DNA from: Mageeibacillus sp. UBA5770
Lineage (GTDB): Bacteria; Bacillota_A; Clostridia; Saccharofermentanales; Saccharofermentanaceae
Length of the DNA stretch: 34,067 nucleotides
NCBI GenBank assembly: GCA_002418705.1
Contig: DIEQ01000074.1
Span: 131 to 34,197, forward strand
Direction: 5' to 3'
Of this stretch, positions 14,104 through 22,093 are shown piece by piece. How positions within the stretch are numbered: position 1 is the first letter of the stretch; each line of letters begins with the position of its first letter. The notes beneath the pieces were generated by a model, which did not search any database, was not told where the DNA came from, and saw only the letters and a list, made by a program, of their open reading frames with translations. Position numbers and translations under genes: made by a program.

Positions 14104-16014
14104 ATGACTATTTTTAATGTTAATCCTGAATTACTCTATTCACTGCCGGTTGAAACTCACACTGCCGAGGAACTGATTCGTATTCTCAGCAGCCATCCCG
14201 AAATCCGGTTTGTATCTTTTGTTGGAATAGACTTAGCCGGAAATGATACGGATGAGAAGATTCCCATGTCTCTTTTTCTAGATAACATTGAAGCATACAT
14301 CAGCGGATTTATGGTACAGACCGACGGCTCTTCCGTCGTTCTTCCCGGTATCGCAGCCTTAAATGACGGACGCGTGGATTTTGAGGCTGATCGTAATGTT
14401 CTCTGGTTTGTTGATTATAATTACGAACATATTGATACATTTACCGGAAAGCCTGTGGGTACTCTGCGAATTCCCTCTTTCCTGATTCATAACGACCTGC
14501 AGGTATGTTCAAGGTCCATTCTCAGACGTTCAGTAGACCGGTTTACCGGCGAGATATACCATATTCTGGAAAAACACCCCTCTCTGTGCAATGATCTTGG
14601 CATCAAATTAGACAACATTGATCATATCGAAGTACTGGCAGCAACCGAACTCGAATTCTGGGTCAGTTCCCCCGATGAAAGAATCAGCGCTGACCGGCTC
14701 ACTATTTCAGAAAATTTGAAGGAACAGTATTGGAAAAGGACAAAAGGAGTCGTTCGTACGGCACTCGAAAAAGTAATGATTCTGCTGGATATGTATGGTT
14801 TTGCCCCGGAAATGGCTCATAAAGAAGTAGGCGGAGTCAAGGCGCACTTGTCGGGTAAAGGCGATCTTCTTCACATCATGGAGCAGCTCGAGGTGGACTG
14901 GCAGTTTGCACCTGCGGCACAGGCTGCTGACTATGAGCTTTTTGCCCGGATTTTTATTAAAGAAGTTTTCAGGATGCATGGTCTGGATGTGAGTTTCTCA
15001 GCAAAACCACTTACCGGAGTTATCGGCAGCGGAGAACACACTCATATGAACGCCATAGTCTTCCTTAAAGACGGAAGCATGGTGAACCTTTTATCTCCAA
15101 AGGATACGAAATCCAGTTACCTGGGTATTATCGGATGGGGTGCTTTGTTTGGCTTTATGAAGCACTATTCAATTATCAGCCCGTTTATTTCGGTAACAAA
15201 TGACAGCTTCCGAAGACTGCAGCCGGGATTTGAAGCACCGACTCATATCGTCGCTTCCCTTGGTAAAGATATTGATACTCCGTCACGCAACCGTACGGTT
15301 CTTCTGGGTCTGATCCGTAATTTTGAAGATCCGTCCCGGACACGTTTTGAAGTAAGATCCCCAAATCCGCATACCAACACGTACCTTTGTCTCGGTGCTG
15401 TTTTTCAGTGCATGCTTGATGGAATAGAATATGCCACATCTTCCGGAAAATCCGAAAAGGAACTCGAAAATGAATTCTGTAAGGGATATGACGAACCTGC
15501 TGATTACCTTCGGAAAGACCGGATATACCGATCTGAAGACGACGTATTTGTTTCTTACTCGGCTAAAGAAAGAGACCGCCTTTTCGGACGTCCGCCAGCA
15601 ACTGTATATGAATCACTTCGAACCCTTTTGCATGATGATCATCTGATGACCGTCCTATGCGCCGGCGATGTGTTCAGCGACGCTCTTCTGGCATCATATG
15701 CACGTGCCATGCTGGAGACATGGCAGAAAGAATTATCTGAACGAATAATCCCGGAAAATCTGACTCAAATCAGGGATCTGGTTGCCTACCACAATCCTGC
15801 AAATTCCTATGACGAGGCCATGTGGAAGGAAATCAACAAGATCCGAAATCGCCTGGCCAAAGATACACAGGACTATGTGTCGCTTTTTACCGAAATCCGA
15901 ATGGCAATAGACGCAAGGAATCTGCGCGAACTGTCAAGACTACAGCAGTCGATGACCGCCCAGCAATCAGAGCTCATGACAAGATATTCCGAATACTGTC
16001 AAAATCAGATATGA
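14104..16014 (+). CDS. Glutamine synthetase family protein with C-terminal extension
   Basis: A 636-aa member of the glutamine synthetase superfamily, which condenses glutamate and ammonia with ATP. Residues 20-120 look like the beta-grasp domain (IRFVSFVGIDLAGNDTDEKIP). The catalytic domain follows, with ATELEFW (about 180), MAHKEVGGVKAHL (about 239), GSGEHTHMNA (308-317, ATP/ammonia region), the Arg-containing NRTVLLGLIRN, and RFEVRSPNP (about 420). Residues from about 450 to the end are mostly helical and exceed the 440-470 aa of ordinary GSI enzymes, while type III enzymes are near 700 aa. It therefore belongs to an intermediate clostridial group. It could also be a gamma-glutamyl ligase of the same fold. 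It is divergent from the hydrogenase operon and followed by the repeat cluster. Confidence 0.85.
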   Translation: MTIFNVNPELLYSLPVETHTAEELIRILSSHPEIRFVSFVGIDLAGNDTDEKIPMSLFLDNIEAYISGFMVQTDGSSVVLPGIAALNDGRVDFEADRNVLWFVDYNYEHIDTFTGKPVGTLRIPSFLIHNDLQVCSRSILRRSVDRFTGEIYHILEKHPSLCNDLGIKLDNIDHIEVLAATELEFWVSSPDERISADRLTISENLKEQYWKRTKGVVRTALEKVMILLDMYGFAPEMAHKEVGGVKAHLSGKGDLLHIMEQLEVDWQFAPAAQAADYELFARIFIKEVFRMHGLDVSFSAKPLTGVIGSGEHTHMNAIVFLKDGSMVNLLSPKDTKSSYLGIIGWGALFGFMKHYSIISPFISVTNDSFRRLQPGFEAPTHIVASLGKDIDTPSRNRTVLLGLIRNFEDPSRTRFEVRSPNPHTNTYLCLGAVFQCMLDGIEYATSSGKSEKELENEFCKGYDEPADYLRKDRIYRSEDDVFVSYSAKERDRLFGRPPATVYESLRTLLHDDHLMTVLCAGDVFSDALLASYARAMLETWQKELSERIIPENLTQIRDLVAYHNPANSYDEAMWKEINKIRNRLAKDTQDYVSLFTEIRMAIDARNLRELSRLQQSMTAQQSELMTRYSEYCQNQI

Positions 16015-16042
16015 AAAGATCATGCCTCCCGCGCTCGGTCAG
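16014..16042 (+). repeat. Solitary left end of the composite palindromic repeat
   Basis: AAAAGATCATGCCTCCCGCG followed by CTCGGTCAG begins at the last base of the glutamine synthetase stop codon. It matches the left end of the repeat units at 16052 and 16200 but lacks their core and right arm. Its arm pairs better with the right arm at 16259-16278 than the local left arm of that unit does, which suggests rearrangement or nested insertion. Confidence 0.75.
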
Positions 16043-16051
16043 GTCACGATT

Positions 16052-16133
16052 AAAGGATGATGCCTCTCTCGCTCGGTCAGTCCTCGGATCGCTTTGCGAT
16101 CCTGCGGAATCTACGAGAGAGGCATCATCCTTT
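16052..16133 (+). repeat. Composite palindromic repeat, copy A
   Basis: Perfect 20-bp outer arms (16052-16071 and 16114-16133) enclose a core made of CTCGGTCAG, the inner hairpin GGATCGC-TTT-GCGATCC (16086-16102) and GGAATCTA. The core is shared with copies B and C while the arms differ. A second element follows: CATTTGTTTG, a small hairpin CGTCC-TGC-GGACG (16145-16157) and TTAGGAAAA. The copy lies 37 nt after the glutamine synthetase stop and could also act as its terminator, although no strong T run follows. Confidence 0.9.
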
Positions 16134-16199
16134 CATTTGTTTGACGTCCTGCGGACGCTTAGGAAAAACTTAAATCATATCACTTTAAAATGAAACTAT

Positions 16200-16278
16200 A
16201 AAAGATCATGATTCCCGCTCGGTCAGTCCTTGGATCGCAAGGCGATCCGAAGAATCTACGAGAGAGGCATGATCTTTT
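16200..16278 (+). repeat. Composite palindromic repeat, copy B
   Basis: Outer arms AAAAGATCATG (16200-16210) and CATGATCTTTT (16268-16278) enclose the same core: CTCGGTCAG, inner hairpin GGATCGC-AAG-GCGATCC (16232-16248), GAATCTA. Pairing of the arms breaks beyond 11 bp. The second element follows as CATTTGTATG, hairpin GGCGTCC-TTC-GGACGCC (16288-16304) and CTAGG-AAAA-CCTAG (16304-16317). Confidence 0.9.
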
Positions 16279-16344
16279 CATTTGTATGGCGTCCTTCGGA
16301 CGCCTAGGAAAACCTAGTCTGGATCGCCTAATTTTAAACACCTT

Positions 16345-16455
16345 AGCGTCCGAAGGACGCTCTATGAAGGCAGGAATAATGCTTCTCGAATAGATTCCGC
16401 AGGATCGCGTTGCGATCCGAGGACCTGACCGAGTGAGAGAAGCATTATTCCTGCC
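16345..16455 (-). repeat. Composite palindromic repeat, copy C (inverted)
   Basis: This is the same unit on the other strand. The outer arms (16369-16387 and 16437-16455) pair perfectly over 19 bp with a sequence unlike the arms of A and B. The core reads, on the minus strand, CTCGGTCAG, inner hairpin GGATCGC-AAC-GCGATCC (16402-16418), GGAATCTA. The second-element hairpin AGCGTCC-GAA-GGACGCT is at 16345-16361. The unit ends 3 nt before the hom stop codon and probably also serves as a transcript end for hom. Confidence 0.9.
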
Positions 16456-16457
16456 CC

Positions 16458-17690
16458 TTAATATATCCGGATTCGACTTATAAAGCCCGGAATCTTCTGA
16501 ATCGCTTTTTCAAGGGCGCCTTCCGTTAGCAGTCCGTCCATGCCGACAATATAGGCAGCTTCATTCTCGACTACGCCGTCGATGCGTTCATAAAGGACTC
16601 CGGGAAGCGCTGAATCGATCATGGAGTCTGTAGTATCCTGACTGACTCTGAGAAGCGCTTTTACAAGAGAGTTTTCGTGTGAACCAAAAATCGGCTTGTC
16701 GGAATAATACCATGTGGTAATGTGAGCAGACCTGTCATGATGCAGCGCGGCATCAAGAATGTCACCGACAACTGCAGAAGCGGTCGCAAGCTTTCCTGCT
16801 CCCTGGCCGTAAAACATGACATCTCCGATGGCATTTCCTCTGACCATGATGGCATTGAATACACCGCTCGCAACTGCAAGCGGATCATCGGACGGTACAA
16901 TGTGCGGTGCAACAATAGCACTGTTATCTTTGCCTTCCGGATGAAGCAATATGGCAAGGAGTTTAATTTTGCTGTTCAGGTAACGTGCATAGGAAATGTC
17001 TTCCTGTGTTACAGCGGATATGCCCTCAGTGTGGATAAGCGTTGAATCTACATAGGCTCCGTTAAGGACGATACTGCCAAGTATGGATATTTTACGGCCG
17101 GCATCGACACCCTCAATATCAGAACTTGGATTCTGTTCTGCATAGCCTTTGGCCTGTGCTTCGGACAATGCGGTATGAAAGTCTGCCCCGCTCTCCGTCA
17201 TCTGTGTCAGAATATAGTTTGTAGTACCGTTGATTATACCGGCAACCTTTGAAATACGGTTAGCCGCAAGGCAGCGGTGCAAAGGTCGAATAATCGGTAT
17301 TCCTCCGCCGACGGATGCTTCGAAAAGATAAATACAATGATGTTTGCGGGCAAGCTGCATCAGCTCGACGCCGTGCTTCGATACAAGTTCCTTATTGGAT
17401 GTAACAACTGACTTACCGGCCAAAAGGGCACGCTTCGTAAATTCATATGCAATACCGGCACCTCCTATGGTCTCTGCAACCACAGAAATTTCAGCGTCAT
17501 CAAAAACATCAGTGGCTTCTTTTGTAAAAAGTGATTCGAAAGGACTCCCGGGGAAATCTCTGACATCAAGAATTTTCTTCACCCGAATCGCCTCACCGAG
17601 GTGTTTTTCGAGCTGACGTTCGTTCATGGCTATTACTTCTGCAACACCGGAACCAACGACCCCAAAGCCTAAAATAGCTACACTTATCAT
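16458..17690 (-). CDS. hom: Homoserine dehydrogenase
   Basis: Reduces aspartate semialdehyde to homoserine with NAD(P)H, at the branch to threonine and methionine. The 410-aa protein has an N-terminal Rossmann motif GFGVVGSG (residues 8-15), the catalytic domain with VTSNKELVSKHG, EASVGGGIPIIRPL, the family signature NGTTNYILTQM, and SSDIEGVDAGRKISIL with the catalytic Asp and Lys region. A C-terminal ACT regulatory domain (about 330-410) is present but compact. GGGGAGG precedes ATG 17690, 37 nt after the pheB stop. Co-transcription with the ACT protein fits control by amino acids. The repeat copy C lies just downstream. Confidence 0.96.
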   Translation of the reverse strand: MISVAILGFGVVGSGVAEVIAMNERQLEKHLGEAIRVKKILDVRDFPGSPFESLFTKEATDVFDDAEISVVAETIGGAGIAYEFTKRALLAGKSVVTSNKELVSKHGVELMQLARKHHCIYLFEASVGGGIPIIRPLHRCLAANRISKVAGIINGTTNYILTQMTESGADFHTALSEAQAKGYAEQNPSSDIEGVDAGRKISILGSIVLNGAYVDSTLIHTEGISAVTQEDISYARYLNSKIKLLAILLHPEGKDNSAIVAPHIVPSDDPLAVASGVFNAIMVRGNAIGDVMFYGQGAGKLATASAVVGDILDAALHHDRSAHITTWYYSDKPIFGSHENSLVKALLRVSQDTTDSMIDSALPGVLYERIDGVVENEAAYIVGMDGLLTEGALEKAIQKIPGFISRIRIY

Positions 17691-17727
17691 ATAAATACCT
17701 CCCCAAAATCACAGCTGTCAAATATAA

Positions 17728-18171
17728 CTATTCACGTGCGAGTATCCGGCAGGACCGAACACCTGGAATTTTACCGACATCGGCAAGAAGCAGATCAATC
17801 GACTTAACCATAAGATCTGTCTCCATGGAAATAGAGACATCGGCCAGTCCGTTGATCGGAATATTCTGATTAATGGTAAGTATATTTCCCTTTGCAAATG
17901 CAATACATTGTATGATTCCTGATAGAATCCCGGGGAAATTCTCCACAGCAATAATCAGCGTCACCAGCTTCCCCTTACTTGTCTCGTAAAAGGGCATTAC
18001 TGAATCCTTATATTTGTAGTAGGCGCTGCGTGAGAGCCCCACGCGCTGAACAGCCTCATTGACGGACCGGGATTTACCGGAGTTCAACAGGCGCTTCACT
18101 TCCATAACTTTTACAAAAACTTCCGGCAAAACGGATGCCTTAACCAGAAAGTAATCGTTACTCTGAGCCAT
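17728..18171 (-). CDS. pheB: ACT-domain protein, UPF0735/PheB family
   Basis: A 147-aa protein of the PheB family. The N-terminal half has a small helix-turn-helix-like segment (SRSVNEAVQRVGLSRSAYYK). An ACT domain follows at about 70-145, from LVTLIIAVENFPGILSGI to VRSCRIL. ACT domains bind amino acids, and such proteins are often next to hom in Clostridia, so a regulatory role in homoserine or aromatic amino acid metabolism is inferred. The older name chorismate mutase is not supported by motifs. The start is ATG 18171, with GGAGG 6-7 nt upstream, rather than the ATG five codons earlier, which overlaps that site. The resulting length matches the family. Confidence 0.92.
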   Translation of the reverse strand: MAQSNDYFLVKASVLPEVFVKVMEVKRLLNSGKSRSVNEAVQRVGLSRSAYYKYKDSVMPFYETSKGKLVTLIIAVENFPGILSGIIQCIAFAKGNILTINQNIPINGLADVSISMETDLMVKSIDLLLADVGKIPGVRSCRILARE

Positions 18172-18195
18172 TTTCTGCCTCCACAAATCTTTCAG

Positions 18196-18232
18196 AAAAA
18201 AAACACCTGTCTCTGTTTATAAGAGAAAGTGT
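18196..18232 (-). terminator. Rho-independent terminator between rdgB and pheB
   Basis: On the minus strand a stem with a small internal bulge (ACAC with GTGT, TCTCT with AGAGA; 18203-18232) is followed by eight T residues (18196-18203). It lies 23 nt after the rdgB stop. A -10-like TATAAA (18216-18221) with TTGTCC 18 nt upstream (18240-18245) overlaps it, so pheB-hom may start its own transcript at the same place. Confidence 0.55.
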
Positions 18233-18255
18233 CCTCAGCGGACAAACAACTGTTC

Positions 18256-18879
18256 CTAGCTGAAACTATACCATGTGTCGCGAAGTTGCGCAAGCATAGC
18301 TCGAAGAGCTTTTCCCCGGTGGCTGATTTTATGTTTTTCTTCCGGTGAAAGCTGAGCGGCCGTGACCCCTTTTTCAGGCAGAAAGAATACCGGATCGTAA
18401 CCAAATCCGTTCTCCCCTGCTGCCTTATCGTAAAGAATACCGTCCATACTTTCCTGTACGGTAAAGGAACTACCGTCGGGTCGGACAACGGCAATTGCAC
18501 AGATAAAGTGTGCGGTCCTCTGTTCTTTGGGAACATCTGAAAGAAGATCCCAAAGTGCCTGGATTTTCTCAGGATATGTGGAATCTTTTCCGTGGAATCG
18601 GGCGGAATAGATTCCCGGTGCACCGCCTAAGGCATCGATCGCCAGTCCGGAATCATCCGCCATGACAAAGCCGCCGATCCTTTTATGGACTTCTATCGCC
18701 TTTTTGAGTGCATTTTCACGGAACGTCTCGCCGTCCTCTTCTACGTCATCATCACAGCCGGCTTCCGTCATAGTAATTATTTGAAAAGGAAGTTCCTTCA
18801 GGATTTCCCGAATCTCCAATACCTTATCCTTATTTTTTGTTGCGACAACAAAGGGTATATCTATTTTAGATGAATTCAT
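18256..18879 (-). CDS. rdgB: XTP/dITP diphosphatase (RdgB/HAM1 family)
   Basis: Hydrolyses non-canonical purine triphosphates (XTP, ITP, dITP) to monophosphates and so keeps deaminated bases out of nucleic acids. The 207-aa protein has the family landmarks: VVATKNKDKVLEI near the N-terminus (nucleotide binding), ETFRENALKKA, ADDSGLAIDALGGAPGIYSARF (catalytic Asp pair), GENGFGYDPVFFLPE, and HKISHRGKAL near the end. GGAGCGG precedes ATG 18879. It is downstream of the rsmF-like gene by 45 nt in the argS operon. Confidence 0.97.
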   Translation of the reverse strand: MNSSKIDIPFVVATKNKDKVLEIREILKELPFQIITMTEAGCDDDVEEDGETFRENALKKAIEVHKRIGGFVMADDSGLAIDALGGAPGIYSARFHGKDSTYPEKIQALWDLLSDVPKEQRTAHFICAIAVVRPDGSSFTVQESMDGILYDKAAGENGFGYDPVFFLPEKGVTAAQLSPEEKHKISHRGKALRAMLAQLRDTWYSFS

Positions 18880-18924
18880 TTTACCGCTCCTTGAATGATA
18901 TCTATAAGTTCGCCTAAATGAAGC

Positions 18925-20379
18925 CTATTGCAAACGCCACGCCTTGGGATAAAGGTTTTTAATTGTACTGCCATTGCTTTTACCCCAGCCGATGGGATAA
19001 CCGTCGACAAGCAGAAGAATATATGCATTATTTTTCAGAGAACCTGCTTCATCATCTGACAGGAGAACTGTTTCACCGCGCAGATAACGGGTAAGGCGCT
19101 GATCTTCGCGTGACAGTGAATAGACATGCCCGGCCTTGATCTGTTCCTTTGAAAGAGCCAGTGCCAGAGCATGCGACGGAGTGAAAACCCATCCTTTCGG
19201 CATCGAACGGACTTCGCCGGGAAAAGCCCCCATCTTTACAACTTTCAGGCCGTCAAACAAGGACGCAGAAATCGGCATCAGATGAATTTTCTCCCCCTGG
19301 AGAACAAACTGTTCATTCACTTTCCTGAAATAATCAACATAGGCATCCTCAGTCAGAATATCTCTGGCAAAGGCCAGAAGACATTCTTTGGCTGTCCGTG
19401 AAGAATAAAGTGTGGACGGATCCTGACGGATGACTTTGCGGCTGATATGTCCATTCTCAAAAACGGCAGCATCAGCCGACTTTTTCATGTGAATACAGAA
19501 ATGTCCGTCTCCCAGGCCTGACTGTGGCCATATCCGCATGGCACCTTCAAAATAAGCCCCTTTTGAAAAGGAAACACCTTTGATTTCGGGATGGGCGACG
19601 ACTTCGTATTCAGGATATGTCGAAAGAAACCAGTCAATCATATCTTCGTTTTCACTTGTTCCGAAAGTGCATGTCGAATATACAAGATGGCCGCCGGGAG
19701 CAAGCATACCGTGGGCTGACTCCAGTATTTCACGCTGCATGATTTCGCAGGATGCAGGACCGAACCGTTCCCAGCTTTTCACTGCATTTCTGTCCCGGCG
19801 GAACATGCCCTCGCCCGAACACGGTGCATCAATCAGAATTCTGTCGAAATAGGATGCAAACCGCAGCCGGAGTCCCTGTGGATTTGAGTTTGTTATGACA
19901 ACATTCTCGATGCCGAAGAGTTCAATATTGCGCAAGAGCGCACGGGACCTCTCCTCAGAAATCTCATTGGCAACAAGAATTCCTTCGCCGCGAAGATCGG
20001 CGCCGATTCTTGTGGCCTTTCCGCCCGGTGCTGCACAGAGGTCAAGAACCTTATCCCCCGGCTGTGTTCCCAGAACTTCAGCGGGAAGCATTGCGCTCGG
20101 TTCCTGTATGTAGTACACACCTGCATGATAATAAGAATCTTTCCCCGAGGAAAAATCAGAAACATAGTATCCGTCCGGGCACCAGCTGACTGGATGTGCT
20201 TCTGCGCCAAGCGCAGCAAGCAGTGATTCTTTATCTTCTTTCTTTACCTTGAGACGGTTAAACCGAAGTCCCCGGAGGGGCTTATCGTCGAAGCTGGTAA
20301 AAAAGGCATCCGGATCAATTTCCGGATGCTCCTTTAAGTATTCAGACATGCGCAATAAAAACGCTTCAGGCAGCTTCAT
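18925..20379 (-). CDS. rsmF: RsmF-like 16S rRNA (cytosine-5) methyltransferase
   Basis: A 484-aa NOL1/NOP2/Sun-type SAM-dependent RNA m5C methyltransferase. The core shows LDLCAAPGGKATRI (SAM binding, about 112), DAPCSGEGMFRR (motif IV with the catalytic-cycle Cys), and YSTCTFGTSENE (motif VI, nucleophile Cys). The C-terminal 180 residues match the RsmF type, with a PUA-like end (LRGETVLL and DGYPIGWGK). The exact rRNA position is not proven by sequence. Its ATG overlaps the TGA of the M3 peptidase gene as ATGA, so the two are translationally coupled. Confidence 0.92.
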   Translation of the reverse strand: MKLPEAFLLRMSEYLKEHPEIDPDAFFTSFDDKPLRGLRFNRLKVKKEDKESLLAALGAEAHPVSWCPDGYYVSDFSSGKDSYYHAGVYYIQEPSAMLPAEVLGTQPGDKVLDLCAAPGGKATRIGADLRGEGILVANEISEERSRALLRNIELFGIENVVITNSNPQGLRLRFASYFDRILIDAPCSGEGMFRRDRNAVKSWERFGPASCEIMQREILESAHGMLAPGGHLVYSTCTFGTSENEDMIDWFLSTYPEYEVVAHPEIKGVSFSKGAYFEGAMRIWPQSGLGDGHFCIHMKKSADAAVFENGHISRKVIRQDPSTLYSSRTAKECLLAFARDILTEDAYVDYFRKVNEQFVLQGEKIHLMPISASLFDGLKVVKMGAFPGEVRSMPKGWVFTPSHALALALSKEQIKAGHVYSLSREDQRLTRYLRGETVLLSDDEAGSLKNNAYILLLVDGYPIGWGKSNGSTIKNLYPKAWRLQ

Positions 20380-22064
20380 AGATTCAGGTAGTCGCAGGCC
20401 CTGTATGCGACGCGCTTCAATACATCCTTCTCAAACGGGGATGCAAGTCCCGCTTTTTCCAGAAGCTCAAGGAATGTTCCGTTGCCGCCCTCCATACAGA
20501 GCTGGTCGTACACGCGAAGCGCCTTTTTAGGATTGGTGCGCGACATGTCCCATATCTGCAGGGCTACAATCTGTGCCAGGCAATAGTCAATATAGTAGAA
20601 AGGGCTTGTGAAGATGTGACTCTTCTTCTGCCACGCCCCTCCCTTTTCATAAAAATCAATTCCGTCATAATCAAGAAAAGGCTGATATTTCTGCTCAAGC
20701 AGATGCCAGACGGCATGCCGTTCATCGGGTGACAGAGCCGGATTCTCATATACACAGTGCTGGAATTCGTCGACCATACATCCGTATGGCAGAAACAGCA
20801 GTGACTGCGTCATATGAAGCTGTCTGAAGGCATCTGCCTTATCACCGAAAAATAATTCAAGATGAGGATATGACAGGTATTCCATGGCCGTCGAATGAAT
20901 TTCACAGGTCTCGAGTGTCGGTGAAAGACATTCAACAAACGGGGAGCTGTCAACACTTCGTATGGCGGCATATGCATGGCCGGCCTCATGGATCAGGGTT
21001 GAAACATCATCGGAAAGGCCGTTTGCGTTCATGAAAATAAATGGGATTCCATAGTCAAGCAGCGTCTCGCAGTAACCGCCCGTCGACTTGGCCTTGCGTG
21101 CGTCCAAATCGGTAAATCCGTGCGCCTCAAGAACATCATAAAAACTCGGGTCCTTCTCAAATATTCTCTGAAACATCTGGGAAGCAGCGGCAGGAAGCTC
21201 ATCGATACTGATGGTCGGCATCGGATTGCCTGCAGCAAAAAGGTTCGGAAGATCGTAATACTTAAGCTCTTCCACTCCGAGACGCTCTTTTTGCAGGCGA
21301 CGGATCTCAACGGTCACGGGGACAATATACTGCACAACAAAATCGCGGAAGCTTTCCACCATCTGCGGTGTATAGTCATAACGCTCCATCCGTTTGTATC
21401 CGAGCGAAACATAATTCTGATAAGTCAGTTTTTGTGCGATACCCGTTCGAAGAGTGACCATCTCATCATAAATCCTGTCAAAATCTGCTTTGTTGGTATC
21501 ATAAAACTCCGTAATAACCTGCTGCGCTCTTCTTCGGACATCCCGGTCTGTGGATTCCGCAAACGGATACATCATGGAAAGTGAATATTCCGTACCGTCA
21601 AAATGAATGAGTGCCTCAGACAAAATCTGGCTGTATTCGTTCTCAAGCGCATTTTCACGGGCGAGTTCCGGAATAACTTCGCTTGATATTGTCTCTTTTC
21701 GGTTCTGTGCTTTCCGGAAAATCATTGTACCAAGGCGCTCCTTAAGCTCTACCGAAATGGTAGAGCTTAACAGAAGTGAATACAGTCCTGAGGAGAGTTC
21801 CGACACAATTGCTTGTGCCTCATCATAAAATGACAGTTCTTCAAGATAAAAAGGATCTGCCGTATCAAGATCGTGCCGAATTTGGCATATGGCTGCATTC
21901 GTCAAAAACCGGCTCAGTTCCTTTTGAAATTCTGCGAGGGCGGTTTCAACAACGGGCGTTGTATGGGCTGTCATGATTCGAAGACGGACTCGCAGAACAC
22001 ATTCACGAAAATTCTCAATGGACGGTCTCTCATATATTAGTTCTTTAAAATCTGGCATATCCAT
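20376..22064 (-). CDS. M3 family oligoendopeptidase F-like metallopeptidase
   Basis: A 562-aa cytoplasmic zinc peptidase of family M3, which degrades short peptides. The zinc motif HEAGH lies at residues 359-363, preceded by DVSTLI and followed by the third-ligand region CLSPTLETCEIHSTAMEY. The long helical N-terminal part (1-330) forms the channel cover seen in the family. The length is close to the usual 560-600 aa. No signal peptide is present. It lies 29 nt after argS and overlaps the rsmF-like gene by 4 nt. Confidence 0.95.
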   Translation of the reverse strand: MDMPDFKELIYERPSIENFRECVLRVRLRIMTAHTTPVVETALAEFQKELSRFLTNAAICQIRHDLDTADPFYLEELSFYDEAQAIVSELSSGLYSLLLSSTISVELKERLGTMIFRKAQNRKETISSEVIPELARENALENEYSQILSEALIHFDGTEYSLSMMYPFAESTDRDVRRRAQQVITEFYDTNKADFDRIYDEMVTLRTGIAQKLTYQNYVSLGYKRMERYDYTPQMVESFRDFVVQYIVPVTVEIRRLQKERLGVEELKYYDLPNLFAAGNPMPTISIDELPAAASQMFQRIFEKDPSFYDVLEAHGFTDLDARKAKSTGGYCETLLDYGIPFIFMNANGLSDDVSTLIHEAGHAYAAIRSVDSSPFVECLSPTLETCEIHSTAMEYLSYPHLELFFGDKADAFRQLHMTQSLLFLPYGCMVDEFQHCVYENPALSPDERHAVWHLLEQKYQPFLDYDGIDFYEKGGAWQKKSHIFTSPFYYIDYCLAQIVALQIWDMSRTNPKKALRVYDQLCMEGGNGTFLELLEKAGLASPFEKDVLKRVAYRACDYLNL

Positions 22065-22093
22065 AAACGTTCACATCCATTTCCCTGCAGGCA

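Noticed and set aside
16015..16457. CRISPR array or insertion sequence in the repeat cluster
   Set aside because: The units are palindromic, 80-130 bp long, in both orientations and without regular spacers. No transposase or terminal target duplication is visible.
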